Shown here: piece by piece, positions 45,227 to 54,106 of the stretch
Position numbering within the stretch: the first letter of the stretch is position 1
Layout: every line of letters begins with the position of its first letter
Notes under the pieces: generated by a model
What the model was told of the DNA's origin: nothing
Seen by the model: the letters and a program-made list of their open reading frames with translations, nothing else
Databases searched by the model: none
Program-made: the position numbers and the translations under genes
Origin: Planctomycetota bacterium
Lineage (GTDB): Bacteria > Planctomycetota > Planctomycetia > Isosphaerales > Isosphaeraceae
Reading direction: 5' to 3'
Assembly (NCBI GenBank): GCA_021791715.1
Contig: JAJYWB010000036.1
Coordinates: 1 to 59,952 of the forward strand
DNA length: 59,952 bases

Positions 45227-46137
45227 CGCACACCCATTCATTTATGCTTGGCGTCCGTCGGATGATTTTCGAGCCGCGATTCGACGAGGTGAGTTTAATC
45301 GAAGACGAGTTGATAAGAAGGGGCTCGCCGTCGAATTCACGGTATAAGATTTGCTTGATCTTGGAATGATGATTTATTGCGACAAAGCTTCCATGCATGG
45401 ATCGGGATGCGAGTTTTTTTTAGTGGGCGGCGTCACGCAGTGCGAAACGCGACGTATGATATTCGCTAAGAAAGGAAATCAAGGCGAGACTTTAAGGATT
45501 TCGCGAGTCGGGAAGGACGCTTGATTTTCTTTGCGAAGGATATCGTAGAGCACGCCGTCGGAAGGATTCGTGGTTCATACCGATTGATTTTCCACCGAAT
45601 TCGTTTGGTCTTGGAATGCAAGTTCCTTGCGACGAATTCCATGCTTTTTTGTTTGGATCGAGCAAGGCGCGGCGATTGTCGAAGCGTTTTTGGAGCGATC
45701 GCTTAGCCGGGTTCGACACGGAGAAACGGCACGGAAAGTTCGTTTAGGCTCGAATTGAAGATATAAACCATGAATTTATCAGTTCATGGTTCAAGAGAGT
45801 TTTGCGGTCGTTTTCGCGGCTCAAGCTCGGGTTCGCTCCCCGCGCATCGCCCGGGGAAATCACTATTTCTATCACGCGAGCAATTCAAAATGAAGTCATT
45901 CTACCAGGCAGTCTCGCATGCATGTGAATATCAGGTTTTTTGGTTAAAACCGAATATTAGGTCTTGTTCGGTTAACGTTATCATGCTACATGTAACTAAT
46001 CAGGCGATTCGTTCGCTTTGGTATTGGATAGAAAGTGTTCGGTTTTTTGTCGGATCGGTGTCGGACGGGTCGGTGTCAATTATTTTGAACGACCCCTGTT
46101 TCGCCAAGCACGGTTAACTTCTCGGGAGGATGCACCT
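45227..46137. other. Long intergenic region upstream of the PEP-CTERM gene
   Basis: About 900 nt with no convincing gene. It holds a 9-pair hairpin (AACCATGAA at 45766-45774 with TTCATGGTT at 45783-45791). Two diverged stretches share CTTGGAATG, TTGCGACRAA, TTCCATGC and GGATCG (about 45355-45405 and 45609-45662), suggesting an old duplication. The 3' part is AT-rich and should contain the PEP-CTERM gene promoter and leader. Confidence 0.45.
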
Positions 46138-46752
46138 ATGAGATTATCAATTCGTTTGCTTTCTTTGACGGCCGTCGCCTTGTTGGCGGCGGGCTCGCAG
46201 TCGTACGCGGCTTTCGGCGATTTTTCGTTCGCGACGACGGCCTCGATCGCCGGGGGTACCCCGGGATTGGCGGTTTCGGACACTGTTGGATCTAGTACGG
46301 TCTCGCTTGCGGGGAGTTCGGGTTCGACGAACGCGTCGGGCACGGGTACTTTCATCAATTTCGGTTTGAATGCGGTCTCAACCACGTTGTCGACGGGTTC
46401 GGATACCTTTCCTTCGACCAAGTTCGAGTTATTCCTCGCACTCACCTCGGGTGGACAAACGGTCACCGGCGACGTTTTTGGATCGTTCAGCGGTACTGTT
46501 ACCCCGAGCGCCAACGACGTCACGGTTTCGCTGACTTCTTACCCGATGTCGCTTACGGCCGGCGGCACGACGTTTGAACTGTCGAATTTCCAGGTCACTC
46601 AGTCGACCTTGAACGGAGCGCCCGGATCGTTCAGCGTTCACGTTCAAGCCGTTCCCGTTCCCGAGCCGACTTCGATCGCTCTTTTGGGATTGGGCGGCGC
46701 CGGAGCTTTCGGCGTCTTCCGTCGCCGTAAAGCTCTCTGCAACGCTTGCTGA
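46138..46752 (+). CDS. PEP-CTERM sorting-signal protein
   Basis: The start is ATG 46138 with GGGAGGA at 46124-46130. The 204-residue product has a signal peptide (LLSLTAVALLAAGSQSYAAF), a Ser/Thr/Gly-rich beta-type mature domain (VSLAGSSGSTNASGTGTFIN), and a C-terminal sorting signal: VPEPTSIALLGLGGAGAFGV followed by RRRK. Exosortase and its helpers process such proteins, usually for exopolysaccharide-linked secretion or surface display. No exosortase gene is in the window. The chain ends in ALCNAC, an unusual Cys-containing tail after the basic stop-transfer. Two hairpins follow. Confidence 0.9.
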   Translation: MRLSIRLLSLTAVALLAAGSQSYAAFGDFSFATTASIAGGTPGLAVSDTVGSSTVSLAGSSGSTNASGTGTFINFGLNAVSTTLSTGSDTFPSTKFELFLALTSGGQTVTGDVFGSFSGTVTPSANDVTVSLTSYPMSLTAGGTTFELSNFQVTQSTLNGAPGSFSVHVQAVPVPEPTSIALLGLGGAGAFGVFRRRKALCNAC

Positions 46753-46778
46753 TCCATCGCGGTATTTCCAGGGTGAAA

Positions 46779-46806
46779 GCGTCGCCGGTCGCCGGACCGG
46801 CGACGC
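46779..46806 (+). terminator. Perfect 12-pair hairpin after the PEP-CTERM gene
   Basis: GCGTCGCCGGTC (46779-46790) pairs with 46795-46806 around a GCCG loop. No T tract follows. A related hairpin stands at 46964-46993. Confidence 0.6.
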
Positions 46807-47166
46807 CTCACCAGTTTGTCATTGAGCCTCGAGAAAATCCGATTTGACTCTCACGATTCGAGAACTATGATTCCGACAGGTCTGTGAAAGTTCTCTCGGT
46901 CGATGACGACCTCTTTGTTCTTATTCATGCTCGCTAGTCTGTCCGTTTGATTCCCAGGGTGAGGGCGTCGCCGGTTGGGTGGCCGGCGACGCCTTTCTTT
47001 ATTCGCCGATCTACGATTCTTCAGATCTTTTTGCTTATTATTGATTTTGATGTGATTTTGTTTTTTGTTTTTGGTGTCGGCGTCTTGATAATTGCTTCTC
47101 GCTCCAAAACTCGATATCAAAGAAGCGAACTCAAACCTTCCTTGATTCTTCAGGCGAGCCAGTTCC
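46807..47166. other. Intergenic region with second hairpin before the DUF6807 gene
   Basis: Apart from the hairpin terminator at 46964-47000, this region is AT-rich around 47020-47110 (TTGATTTTGATGTGATTTTG). No gene is supported; the promoter of the following gene probably lies here. Confidence 0.4.
46964..47000 (+). terminator. Second copy of the hairpin, with T-rich tail
   Basis: GGCGTCGCCGG (46964-46974) pairs with CCGGCGACGCC (46983-46993), followed by TTTCTTT. It shares CCAGGGTGA and the stem with 46779-46806, so the two are duplicates about 185 nt apart. Confidence 0.7.
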
Positions 47167-48393
47167 ATGATTCGTAATACCGTCGTCGCGTCGTTCGTTT
47201 GCGCGTGCTCGGCGATGATTCCGGCGCTTTCCTCAATCTCGGCCCGAGCCTCCGAGCCTTTCCAAAAGTTCCGAGTCGTCAATTCGACCGATGCCGAATT
47301 GAAGTCGGTTCCCGTCGTCGCCGCGATCCCCGCGATCGAACCCGGCGGGTATCGGCTCGAATCGAGCGATCGTTCACTCGGCTTCGACGTCGAGGTTTTT
47401 CGCGAGGGGGATCAAACCAAACTCGCCGCGGTCATCCCCGCGGTCGCCGCCAAGTCCGATGTCGAATGCGAACTCGGGCCTTCGTCACACAAATCGCCGA
47501 AGCTTTCGATCGAACGCGATTCCGACGGACTGATGATCGCGATCGATTCAAAACCGTTCACGCGCTACATCGCCAAATCGGGGCCCAAGCCGTATTTCTT
47601 CCCCGTCGTCGGTCCGACCGGATCTCGCTACACGCGTGCTTATCCGATGGAAAACGTCGCCGGAGAAGATCGCGATCATCCCCATCAACGCTCGTTTTGG
47701 TTCACACATGGTAGCGTGAATGGCATCGACTTTTGGGCCGAACAAAAAGGTCATGGATTCATCGATATGATCACGATTGATAAGGTTGTGAGCGGAACGC
47801 GATTCGGCTCGTTCGAGACGACCAATCGATGGCTCGCCGCCGATCATCAAACGCCGATGTGCGACGATCGTCGAGCTTTTCGCTTTTTTGTCGCCGACGA
47901 CTCGCGTGTGATCGACTCTGAAATCACGCTCACCGCGACCTACGGTCCCGTCGTTTTCGGCGACACCAAGGAAGGAGCGTTCGGCCTCCGTGTCGCCTCG
48001 TCGATGGACGCGGCCCGCAAGGGAGGGGGGAAAATCACAAACGCCGAAGGACTGACGAACGACGCCGCTTGGGGTAAACCATCTACCTGGGTCGATTACA
48101 CGGGCCCCGTCGAGGGAAAAATCGTCGGGATCGCGATCCTCAATCATCCGTCGAGCTTCCGTCACCCCACCCCCTGGCACGTTCGGCCTTACGGACTGTT
48201 CGCGGCCAACCCGTTCGGCGACCACGATTTCAAACTCGGTCGATCGGGAGCGTACACGCTAGAGAAAGGTCGTTCGATCACGCTCAGCTATCGCGTGATC
48301 CTCCATCAAGGCTCGACCGAACAGTCGCACGTCGATTCGTCGTATCAAGCTTACGCAGAACCTCCGCGCATCGTCCCTGTCGAACGCAAATGA
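47167..48393 (+). CDS. DUF6807 (PmoA-like) secreted protein
   Basis: The 408-residue product has a signal peptide (VVASFVCACSAMIPALSSIS, then ARASEP). The family pattern is clear: FTRYIAKSGPKPYFFPVVGP, the conserved DHPHQRSFWFTHGSVNGIDF, WVDYTGPVEGKIVGIAILNH and HPTPWHVRPYGLFAANPFG. The family was named after an apparent link to methane monooxygenase, but it is widespread in planctomycetes without methanotrophy, and its biochemical role is unsettled, with sugar-related enzymes as frequent neighbours. The gene is alone here and is followed by dispersed repeats. Confidence 0.9.
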   Translation: MIRNTVVASFVCACSAMIPALSSISARASEPFQKFRVVNSTDAELKSVPVVAAIPAIEPGGYRLESSDRSLGFDVEVFREGDQTKLAAVIPAVAAKSDVECELGPSSHKSPKLSIERDSDGLMIAIDSKPFTRYIAKSGPKPYFFPVVGPTGSRYTRAYPMENVAGEDRDHPHQRSFWFTHGSVNGIDFWAEQKGHGFIDMITIDKVVSGTRFGSFETTNRWLAADHQTPMCDDRRAFRFFVADDSRVIDSEITLTATYGPVVFGDTKEGAFGLRVASSMDAARKGGGKITNAEGLTNDAAWGKPSTWVDYTGPVEGKIVGIAILNHPSSFRHPTPWHVRPYGLFAANPFGDHDFKLGRSGAYTLEKGRSITLSYRVILHQGSTEQSHVDSSYQAYAEPPRIVPVERK

Positions 48394-49191
48394 TGAAACG
48401 ACCCGGGCGGCGGATTAACGTCCGAAATGTTTTCAGAGGCTTTCCGGAAAGAAAACCGCGTATTCGTCGGGATCCCAAGGCGAACGCGAAATTGGGAGGG
48501 GGATTTATTTGGGGAGGGCGATCCTCCAGGTGAGCCGCATTATGACGCTTGCAATTATTGTTCAAAAAAATCGGCCTCTTCGTGTGAGATTAAGCAAAGA
48601 GGCTCACAGGGAGGTTCGCTCTCCTAAACAAAGAAAACCGACCTTTGGATATCCAACATATTCGCCGAAATTTGAGGTGGAACACGAAATCGGGAGGGAG
48701 AACACAACATCGGGAGGGCGAACCTCCAGGTGAGCCGAATTATGATGCTTGCAAATGTTGATTGAAAATCGGCCTCATCGTGTGAGATTAAGCAAAGAGG
48801 CTCACAGGGAGGTTCGTCATCCCTTTTAAGATCCGACGCGAAATCCCGCCGAATTTGTGGAATACTTTTAAAATAGACTCATCGTGATATATCGAATTAA
48901 TTCCAGAGTCGACGACGCTCGAATCGAATCGACGAAACGCGAACACCCTGACGATTGCAAGATCGACGCGATCTTCTTTCGACGACGCGCCTCGCGATCG
49001 GACGTTAAGGATCGACTGACGGACGATCGCCGCGGCGCCGCCGCCTCCCCGGTTCGTCTTGACTCAATTTCGACCTTCGGACATGATTCGCCGGCTTGGG
49101 CCGGAGGCCCGATATCGATCGTTCACACCCAGGGCTCGCGCGTCCGCGTCGGTGTGACGGAAATAGGTCGACGCGCGGGACAGGGATCGTC
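48394..49191. other. Intergenic region carrying dispersed repeats
   Basis: The first 430 nt are the two repeat elements described at 48433-48823. The remainder (48824-49191) contains short competing frames only and should include the promoter of the metallopeptidase gene. No other gene is supported. Confidence 0.45.
48433..48823. repeat. Two dispersed repeat elements in tandem, each with 25-bp inverted arms
   Basis: First element: flank TCAGAGGCTTTCCGGAAAG, an 18-nt partial copy (48494-48511), arm A 48512-48536, and arm B 48601-48625. Second element: partial copy 48692-48711, arm A 48712-48736, and arm B 48799-48823 (slightly decayed). The two loops are alike: both carry TTATGA, GCTTGCAA, ATCGGCCTC, and CGTGTGAGATTAAGCAAAG. 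They also match the element at 26569-26813. The conserved loops show that whole units were copied, not just the arms. Confidence 0.8.
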
Positions 49192-51804
49192 ATGCGACGC
49201 GCCGGACAATCGATCATCATCGGTTCACTTGTCTTAGCTTCGATTTTCGCCGCGGCGACGGTCGTTCAGGCCCAGGGCGATGCGAACGCTTTAACCGATC
49301 GCGTTCCAGGCGCTTCCGGCGAGCGAACCTCTTCTTCGGCGACCCGAGCCGACAAAGCGGCGGCGGACGATTTTCAAACCGCTCTCGATCAAGCGCGCTA
49401 TCTGATCGATCAACGAGACGGCAAGGGGGCGATCGCGATTCTGGAACCGTTGATCGCGAACCCTCCCGTCGAACGTCGCGACGACCTGAAAAAAATCCTC
49501 CGATCGGCTTATTCCAAGGCGATTGAACAAGCCGTCGCCGCGGGATCGAAAGACGAAGCCAAAGAATACCGCGAGATCCTCGCGATCCTCAATCGCGTTC
49601 CCAAACGTAAACGAACCCCCGCCGATTCGTCGACCGACCTCGCCCCAGGCCCCGATCGCGCCAACCCGCTCGCCGATTCCAAAACCGGCGCCAAAACCAA
49701 GAAAAATACCGACGTAAAAACATCCGCCGATGTCGATCCAATCGACCTTCCCCGCAACGTCAAGATCGGCAAAGACGAGGCGTTCGCGATTCGCAAAAAA
49801 AACTCCTCGAATTCACAAATCGATATTCATTCAGGAGATTTCGCCGACCGACGAGCGCGACTCGAAGATCGATCGCTCGCGGCGACCGATTCGACGGCTC
49901 GAATCGAACCGCCAAGCCGGCGAGACTCCGCGACGATCGTCGACCCGAGCCTCAACGGCGATCGTGCTTTGAGCGTGTCGAAACCGCCGCAATCGATCGT
50001 CGATACGATCAACGCGTCGCCGACGATCGAATCAATTAAACAATCAAAACGTTCTCAATCAAGCACCATTGCATCAGGGAACGCCGATTCGAGTGCGAAG
50101 CCCGCGGAATCGCCGTCTCACGATTCGGCTTTTGGAAGACTGATCGATCCTCCCGACCGTCCTCCCGTGAGCGATTTCCTCAAGCCCGTCGAGCGCGATC
50201 CCAAACGAGTCGGATCGAACGACGATCCCTCGAAGCGGATCGCCGATCCGTCGGTTCGTTCGAACGACTCGGCCGATCAAGCTTTCCGCGGAAAAACGGC
50301 TTCAGACGAGGCGTTTCGCGGCAAAGCGACGACCGACGACGCGGTGAGGAAAGTCGCGACAAGCCCGCCGAACATGGCGAACGCGATACCGGTTCCCAAC
50401 GGACGATCCGCGAAGCCCGCCGGCGAATCCGCGGAAAAAAGGCTTCGAGACTCGGGCTTCGATCCTCGCGTTCGCGACGCCGATTTCGCATTTGATGAAA
50501 AACGATATATTGAAGCGGGAGCGATTTACGCCAAGCTGGCGAAATCGGGCGAGCTTCCTCCCGGTCGCGTCGATCATTGGTGCTATTGCCGTTGTTATGT
50601 CGTCGCCGAGAAAATCAGCGCCAAGCCCAAAACGAAAGCCGAGTGGGATTCGCTTAGAACCGAGGTGAAAGAGATTCGAGCAATCGTCAGCCCCAAGGCG
50701 GCGTACTTGGTGAGATATCTTGAAAAGTCGATCGACGAGAAGACGCCGCGAAAATTCCGCGACGACAAGCGACTTCGGTTATTCAAGGGATCGAAGGGTT
50801 CGGTCGAGGAAACGCGCTTCGAGGTAAAAACTCCCGCGGAAGGCCCGGATTCGAAGCCCCGACGATCGGCGACGTTGGATCACGAGGTCGTTCGGGCCGG
50901 CGCCGACGCGGCGAAATCAGACCCCGAATTCACCCCGGCGCATACGATTTATCGCCGTGCGAAAGGCGACGATCGAACGCGAGAGGGGGATATCGCGAAC
51001 CCCGAAAATCCGAACCCTGGAGGAGACGCGAATCAAAAATCTGAAATTGTTTATGAAACGGCGCATTTTCGCGTGTCGCATATTGATAAAAAGAAAGCGG
51101 AGAGCGCGGCGAGGATCGCCGAGGAGATCCGCGACCGCGAGGCGCGGCTTTGGCTCGGCGAACAGGGGATGAAAGCCGCGTGGGACGTCAAATGCGAGAT
51201 TCGGTTTTATCCCGATGAGAAAAGCATGTGTCGCGCGACGGGGTGTCCCGCGGGTTCGCCCGGATTTTCGACGATCGGACTCGAAGGCGGCAAAATCGTC
51301 GCTCGCAGGATCGATCTAAGGGCAGATCATCCCAGGCTTTTCGACGCGGTCGTTCCGCACGAGGTTGCGCATCTCGTCGCGGCCGAGCTTAGCGGCGACG
51401 AGCCGATCGCGACATGGGTCGACGAGGGGATCGCTGTTCTCGCCGAACCTTTAAGCGAACAACGCGACCGCGAAGCGATCGTCGCGCAAGCGATCGCGCA
51501 CGGGCCGATTTTCGACCTCAAAACGCTGATGACCGCGCAATACCCGCGAGACGAGCACTGGAAGCTTTTCGTGGCGCAAAGCGGGTCGATCGCTCGCTAC
51601 CTCGTTTCGATCGGCACGCGAGCCAAATTCGCGGGGTTCGTCAAGGACGCGGCGAAATCGGGCTATGAATCGACTCTTAAGCGTTATTACGGGATCTCGG
51701 GATACGACGATCTTCGAACCCGCTGGATCGCCGATTTCAATCGCCGCCGGAACGCCGAAATCGCAACCGAACGAAACTTTGATCGAGATCGGAGAACCAA
51801 ATAA
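49192..51804 (+). CDS. Secreted gluzincin-like zinc metallopeptidase with long Ser-rich region
   Basis: The start is ATG 49192 (AGGGA upstream; frame open to 49096), giving 870 aa. A signal peptide (IIIGSLVLASIFAAATVVQA) is followed by a short helical repeat-like region (DQARYLIDQRDGKGAIAILE). A disordered Ser/Asp/Lys-rich part of about 250 residues follows, then a second helical region (RYIEAGAIYAKLAKSGELPP). The C-terminal domain starts near residue 620 and holds the zinc motif HEVAHLVAAE (about 722) with the downstream Glu in WVDEGIAVLAEP, as in the MA clan. A TPR-like role for the helical parts and peptidase activity are inferred. The partner and substrate are unknown. Confidence 0.8.
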   Translation: MRRAGQSIIIGSLVLASIFAAATVVQAQGDANALTDRVPGASGERTSSSATRADKAAADDFQTALDQARYLIDQRDGKGAIAILEPLIANPPVERRDDLKKILRSAYSKAIEQAVAAGSKDEAKEYREILAILNRVPKRKRTPADSSTDLAPGPDRANPLADSKTGAKTKKNTDVKTSADVDPIDLPRNVKIGKDEAFAIRKKNSSNSQIDIHSGDFADRRARLEDRSLAATDSTARIEPPSRRDSATIVDPSLNGDRALSVSKPPQSIVDTINASPTIESIKQSKRSQSSTIASGNADSSAKPAESPSHDSAFGRLIDPPDRPPVSDFLKPVERDPKRVGSNDDPSKRIADPSVRSNDSADQAFRGKTASDEAFRGKATTDDAVRKVATSPPNMANAIPVPNGRSAKPAGESAEKRLRDSGFDPRVRDADFAFDEKRYIEAGAIYAKLAKSGELPPGRVDHWCYCRCYVVAEKISAKPKTKAEWDSLRTEVKEIRAIVSPKAAYLVRYLEKSIDEKTPRKFRDDKRLRLFKGSKGSVEETRFEVKTPAEGPDSKPRRSATLDHEVVRAGADAAKSDPEFTPAHTIYRRAKGDDRTREGDIANPENPNPGGDANQKSEIVYETAHFRVSHIDKKKAESAARIAEEIRDREARLWLGEQGMKAAWDVKCEIRFYPDEKSMCRATGCPAGSPGFSTIGLEGGKIVARRIDLRADHPRLFDAVVPHEVAHLVAAELSGDEPIATWVDEGIAVLAEPLSEQRDREAIVAQAIAHGPIFDLKTLMTAQYPRDEHWKLFVAQSGSIARYLVSIGTRAKFAGFVKDAAKSGYESTLKRYYGISGYDDLRTRWIADFNRRRNAEIATERNFDRDRRTK

Positions 51805-51974
51805 TTTACTAATGAGATTAGACGGTTATATCTTTAAATTATTAAATCGAGTCGAATGTAAAATTTTACGATAAGAACGCCGCGATTCTAGACATGATTT
51901 TCGAAATCTTCCGAGTCGTTCCCAAACGCGGCTGAGCCGCAATCATAAAGATCATTGTCGACACGAACGATCTT

Positions 51975-53177
51975 TTAACCTCCAAGAACGATCGACTCAA
52001 AATGCTCGTGATATCGTTTGGCGATCGCGACCGGATCCCATCTCAGCGATTCGTTCCACGCCTTTTCGCGTGCCTTGGCCTCGAACGCGGGATCGTCCCA
52101 AAGGCGTTCGATCGTTTCGATCCAGGGATTGATTTCCTCGGCCGTCGGCGCTTCAAGCGTCGTCGGCGTGTATCGCGAGGGGATCGGAAATGTGTATCCC
52201 GCCGATCCGAGCGTTTCAGGTAAGGCGCCCCGATCCGACGCGAGCACGGGTATCGAATTGACGAGCGCCTCGCGCGCCGTCAGGCCGAACGATTCAAGAA
52301 AGAGCGAGGGGATTAAGATCGCTCGCGTTTCGCGATAAAAATGTCTGGGATCGTGCGTATTCTCCATCTTGTGCAAATTGGGGTGATTCGAGAGATCGAT
52401 ATCAAGATGAACGAGATCGAACGCCTTGCCTCGGCTTTCAACGACGAGGAGGGGGATATCGGGCCTGCGACGACCGAGTTCATAAGCGATCCGAGCCCAA
52501 ACCGTGAACCCCTTCGAAGGATCGGGGTTGACAAATGTGAGATAACGAGATTTACGCTCGGTTTCGGGAACGAACGTGCGATCGAGACGAAACGGTGGGT
52601 CGATCGCCTTGGCGTCGAGTCCGATGATTCGTTTATAATAATCGCGACTGAATTGTGAGGGAACAAGGATATGTGACGCGAACGCGAACGCCTGGCGATC
52701 TTTATACGCGAAGTTATGGATCTGGAAGATGACGGCGATGTTTCGTTTGCGAGCGCGTTTCATCAGCTCGATACCGACGGGATGCCCGCCGTAGGTTAAA
52801 ACGAGGTCGGGTTGGAAGCGATCGAGGATGACTTCGTAGAGATCGAGATATGCGATCGATTCGGCGCGTGTCGGCGATCGATCGGCGCGGCTCGATTGCG
52901 TGGGAACGATCGTCGTTCTGACGCCGTTCAACGCGAGGTCGAAGATCGATACCTCGGCGCCCGAAGCGGCTTCGGCGAGCAAGATATGAACCTCGGCTTC
53001 GAGCGACGATAAAACGTCTTCGGGTCGTGTTTCGTGGTGGTAATCGAAGATTCCCATGCAAAACGCGCGGCAATCGGAGCCGAGATCGACGAGCGATTCG
53101 AGGAGTTCGCGGGTAGCGATCGCCGCGCCGCTCGATGGATCGATCACGCAGTGGGTTGAAGCGAAGAGGATTTTCAT
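51975..53177 (-). CDS. Glycosyltransferase family 4 protein
   Basis: The 400-residue product has a GT-B fold. The N-terminal domain starts MKILFASTHCVIDPSSGAAI with the glycine/alanine acceptor loop. The hinge segment HILVPSQFSRDYYKRIIG and the C-terminal donor domain follow: LTFVNPDPSKGFTVWARIAY, then AILIPSLFLESFGLTAREAL, whose E-x7-E pattern binds the nucleotide sugar, and IPVLASDRGALPETLGSAG. It probably adds a hexose to a glycan or lipid; substrate unknown. It lies downstream of the AT-rich RHS region on the same strand but is itself GC-rich, so it belongs to the native chromosome. Confidence 0.92.
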   Translation of the reverse strand: MKILFASTHCVIDPSSGAAIATRELLESLVDLGSDCRAFCMGIFDYHHETRPEDVLSSLEAEVHILLAEAASGAEVSIFDLALNGVRTTIVPTQSSRADRSPTRAESIAYLDLYEVILDRFQPDLVLTYGGHPVGIELMKRARKRNIAVIFQIHNFAYKDRQAFAFASHILVPSQFSRDYYKRIIGLDAKAIDPPFRLDRTFVPETERKSRYLTFVNPDPSKGFTVWARIAYELGRRRPDIPLLVVESRGKAFDLVHLDIDLSNHPNLHKMENTHDPRHFYRETRAILIPSLFLESFGLTAREALVNSIPVLASDRGALPETLGSAGYTFPIPSRYTPTTLEAPTAEEINPWIETIERLWDDPAFEAKAREKAWNESLRWDPVAIAKRYHEHFESIVLGG

Positions 53178-53618
53178 GGATGAATTTTACTCGTAGAGGT
53201 CTCCGGAGATCAATGATCTTATGAATTCATAGATAACAATTCATGTTAATAATCAAGTTTTATTGATAATATGGCCGATCAAATAAACCAAAGGAATTAT
53301 CAGAATAAAACATGTTTATTCTGTCACTATTATGCAAAGATGGATCAACAAATTTGTTAAATAGCATTTTTAGATTCTGAAGAGAAATTGACGAAGCGGT
53401 TATCATTGGATCTTCAATATCAAGAACTCTTGGATATTTATCAAGCAAGCTACCCAGAAACTTATTTAGGTTCTGGATGATGAGGATCAATCGGTTAATT
53501 TGTTGTTATATGAGTAGTAGAAATCAAAATTCACCAAAATCCGAGTGATCGATTAGATCAATTGATGAATGAGAAAAATAATCAAAAATTACCAAAATAT
53601 AGCAATATCCTTATGTTA
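53178..53618. other. AT-rich region downstream of the RHS locus
   Basis: About 440 nt with the same low G+C as the RHS tip. One 76-codon frame on the minus strand (53260-53490; contains ISLQNLKMLFNKFVDPSLHN) has only a TTG start and no ribosome binding site, so it is at most a remnant. The stretch may be debris of earlier RHS tip or partner genes. Confidence 0.4.
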
Positions 53619-54050
53619 TCATTTAATTTGCTTGTTTGATTGATTCTCTTTCTTAATATTAGATTTATTATGCTCGAAAGAATTGATATTCTTTATTATC
53701 TCTTGGACAGTAGATTGGAGTTGAATAAAAGATTGTTCATCTTTATCAAGGGCTTGTAGAATTAATAGAACTGATTTATTGATATTGAGAGTATTCTCCT
53801 CATTTTCCCTGAGTTCTTGCTGAATCTCAAGAATTTTGTTCAAGTTATCTTTTGTATTTTTCGAAACGATGCTATTATTATGAATAAGATAATCGTTTTC
53901 ATGTTGTAACTGACGGACCTTTTCTTCTAACGGAAAGATGAAGAACTGGTAGTCAATTATATATAAAAATAACGTGATGATAGAAAAAATAGATACGGTA
54001 TACCAAATGTTTTTATTAAACACAATAGAATTATATTTTAATTGTTCCAT
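53619..54050 (-). CDS. Small membrane/coiled-coil protein next to the RHS tip
   Basis: The start is ATG 54050 with GGAG at 54060-54063; the frame extends to 54110, touching the RHS stop. The 143-residue product has one membrane segment (IWYTVSIFSIITLFLYIIDY) and then an extended coiled coil (EEKVRQLQHENDYLIHNNS, ILEIQQELRENEENTLNIN). Base composition is very AT-rich, like the RHS tip and unlike the RHS core. Its place directly behind the RHS gene is where immunity genes of polymorphic toxins sit, but the sequence resembles no known immunity family. It could equally be a coiled-coil partner of the RHS tip. Confidence 0.65.
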   Translation of the reverse strand: MEQLKYNSIVFNKNIWYTVSIFSIITLFLYIIDYQFFIFPLEEKVRQLQHENDYLIHNNSIVSKNTKDNLNKILEIQQELRENEENTLNINKSVLLILQALDKDEQSFIQLQSTVQEIIKNINSFEHNKSNIKKENQSNKQIK

Positions 54051-54106
54051 AATTAAAGACTCCGAAAATATCCTCATGTCAAAAAATACAATAATATATA
54101 GAATTA

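Noticed and set aside
53260..53490. 76-codon frame in AT-rich DNA
   Set aside because: TTG start without a ribosome binding site and ordinary length for AT-rich DNA; kept only as a possible remnant inside the intergenic entry.
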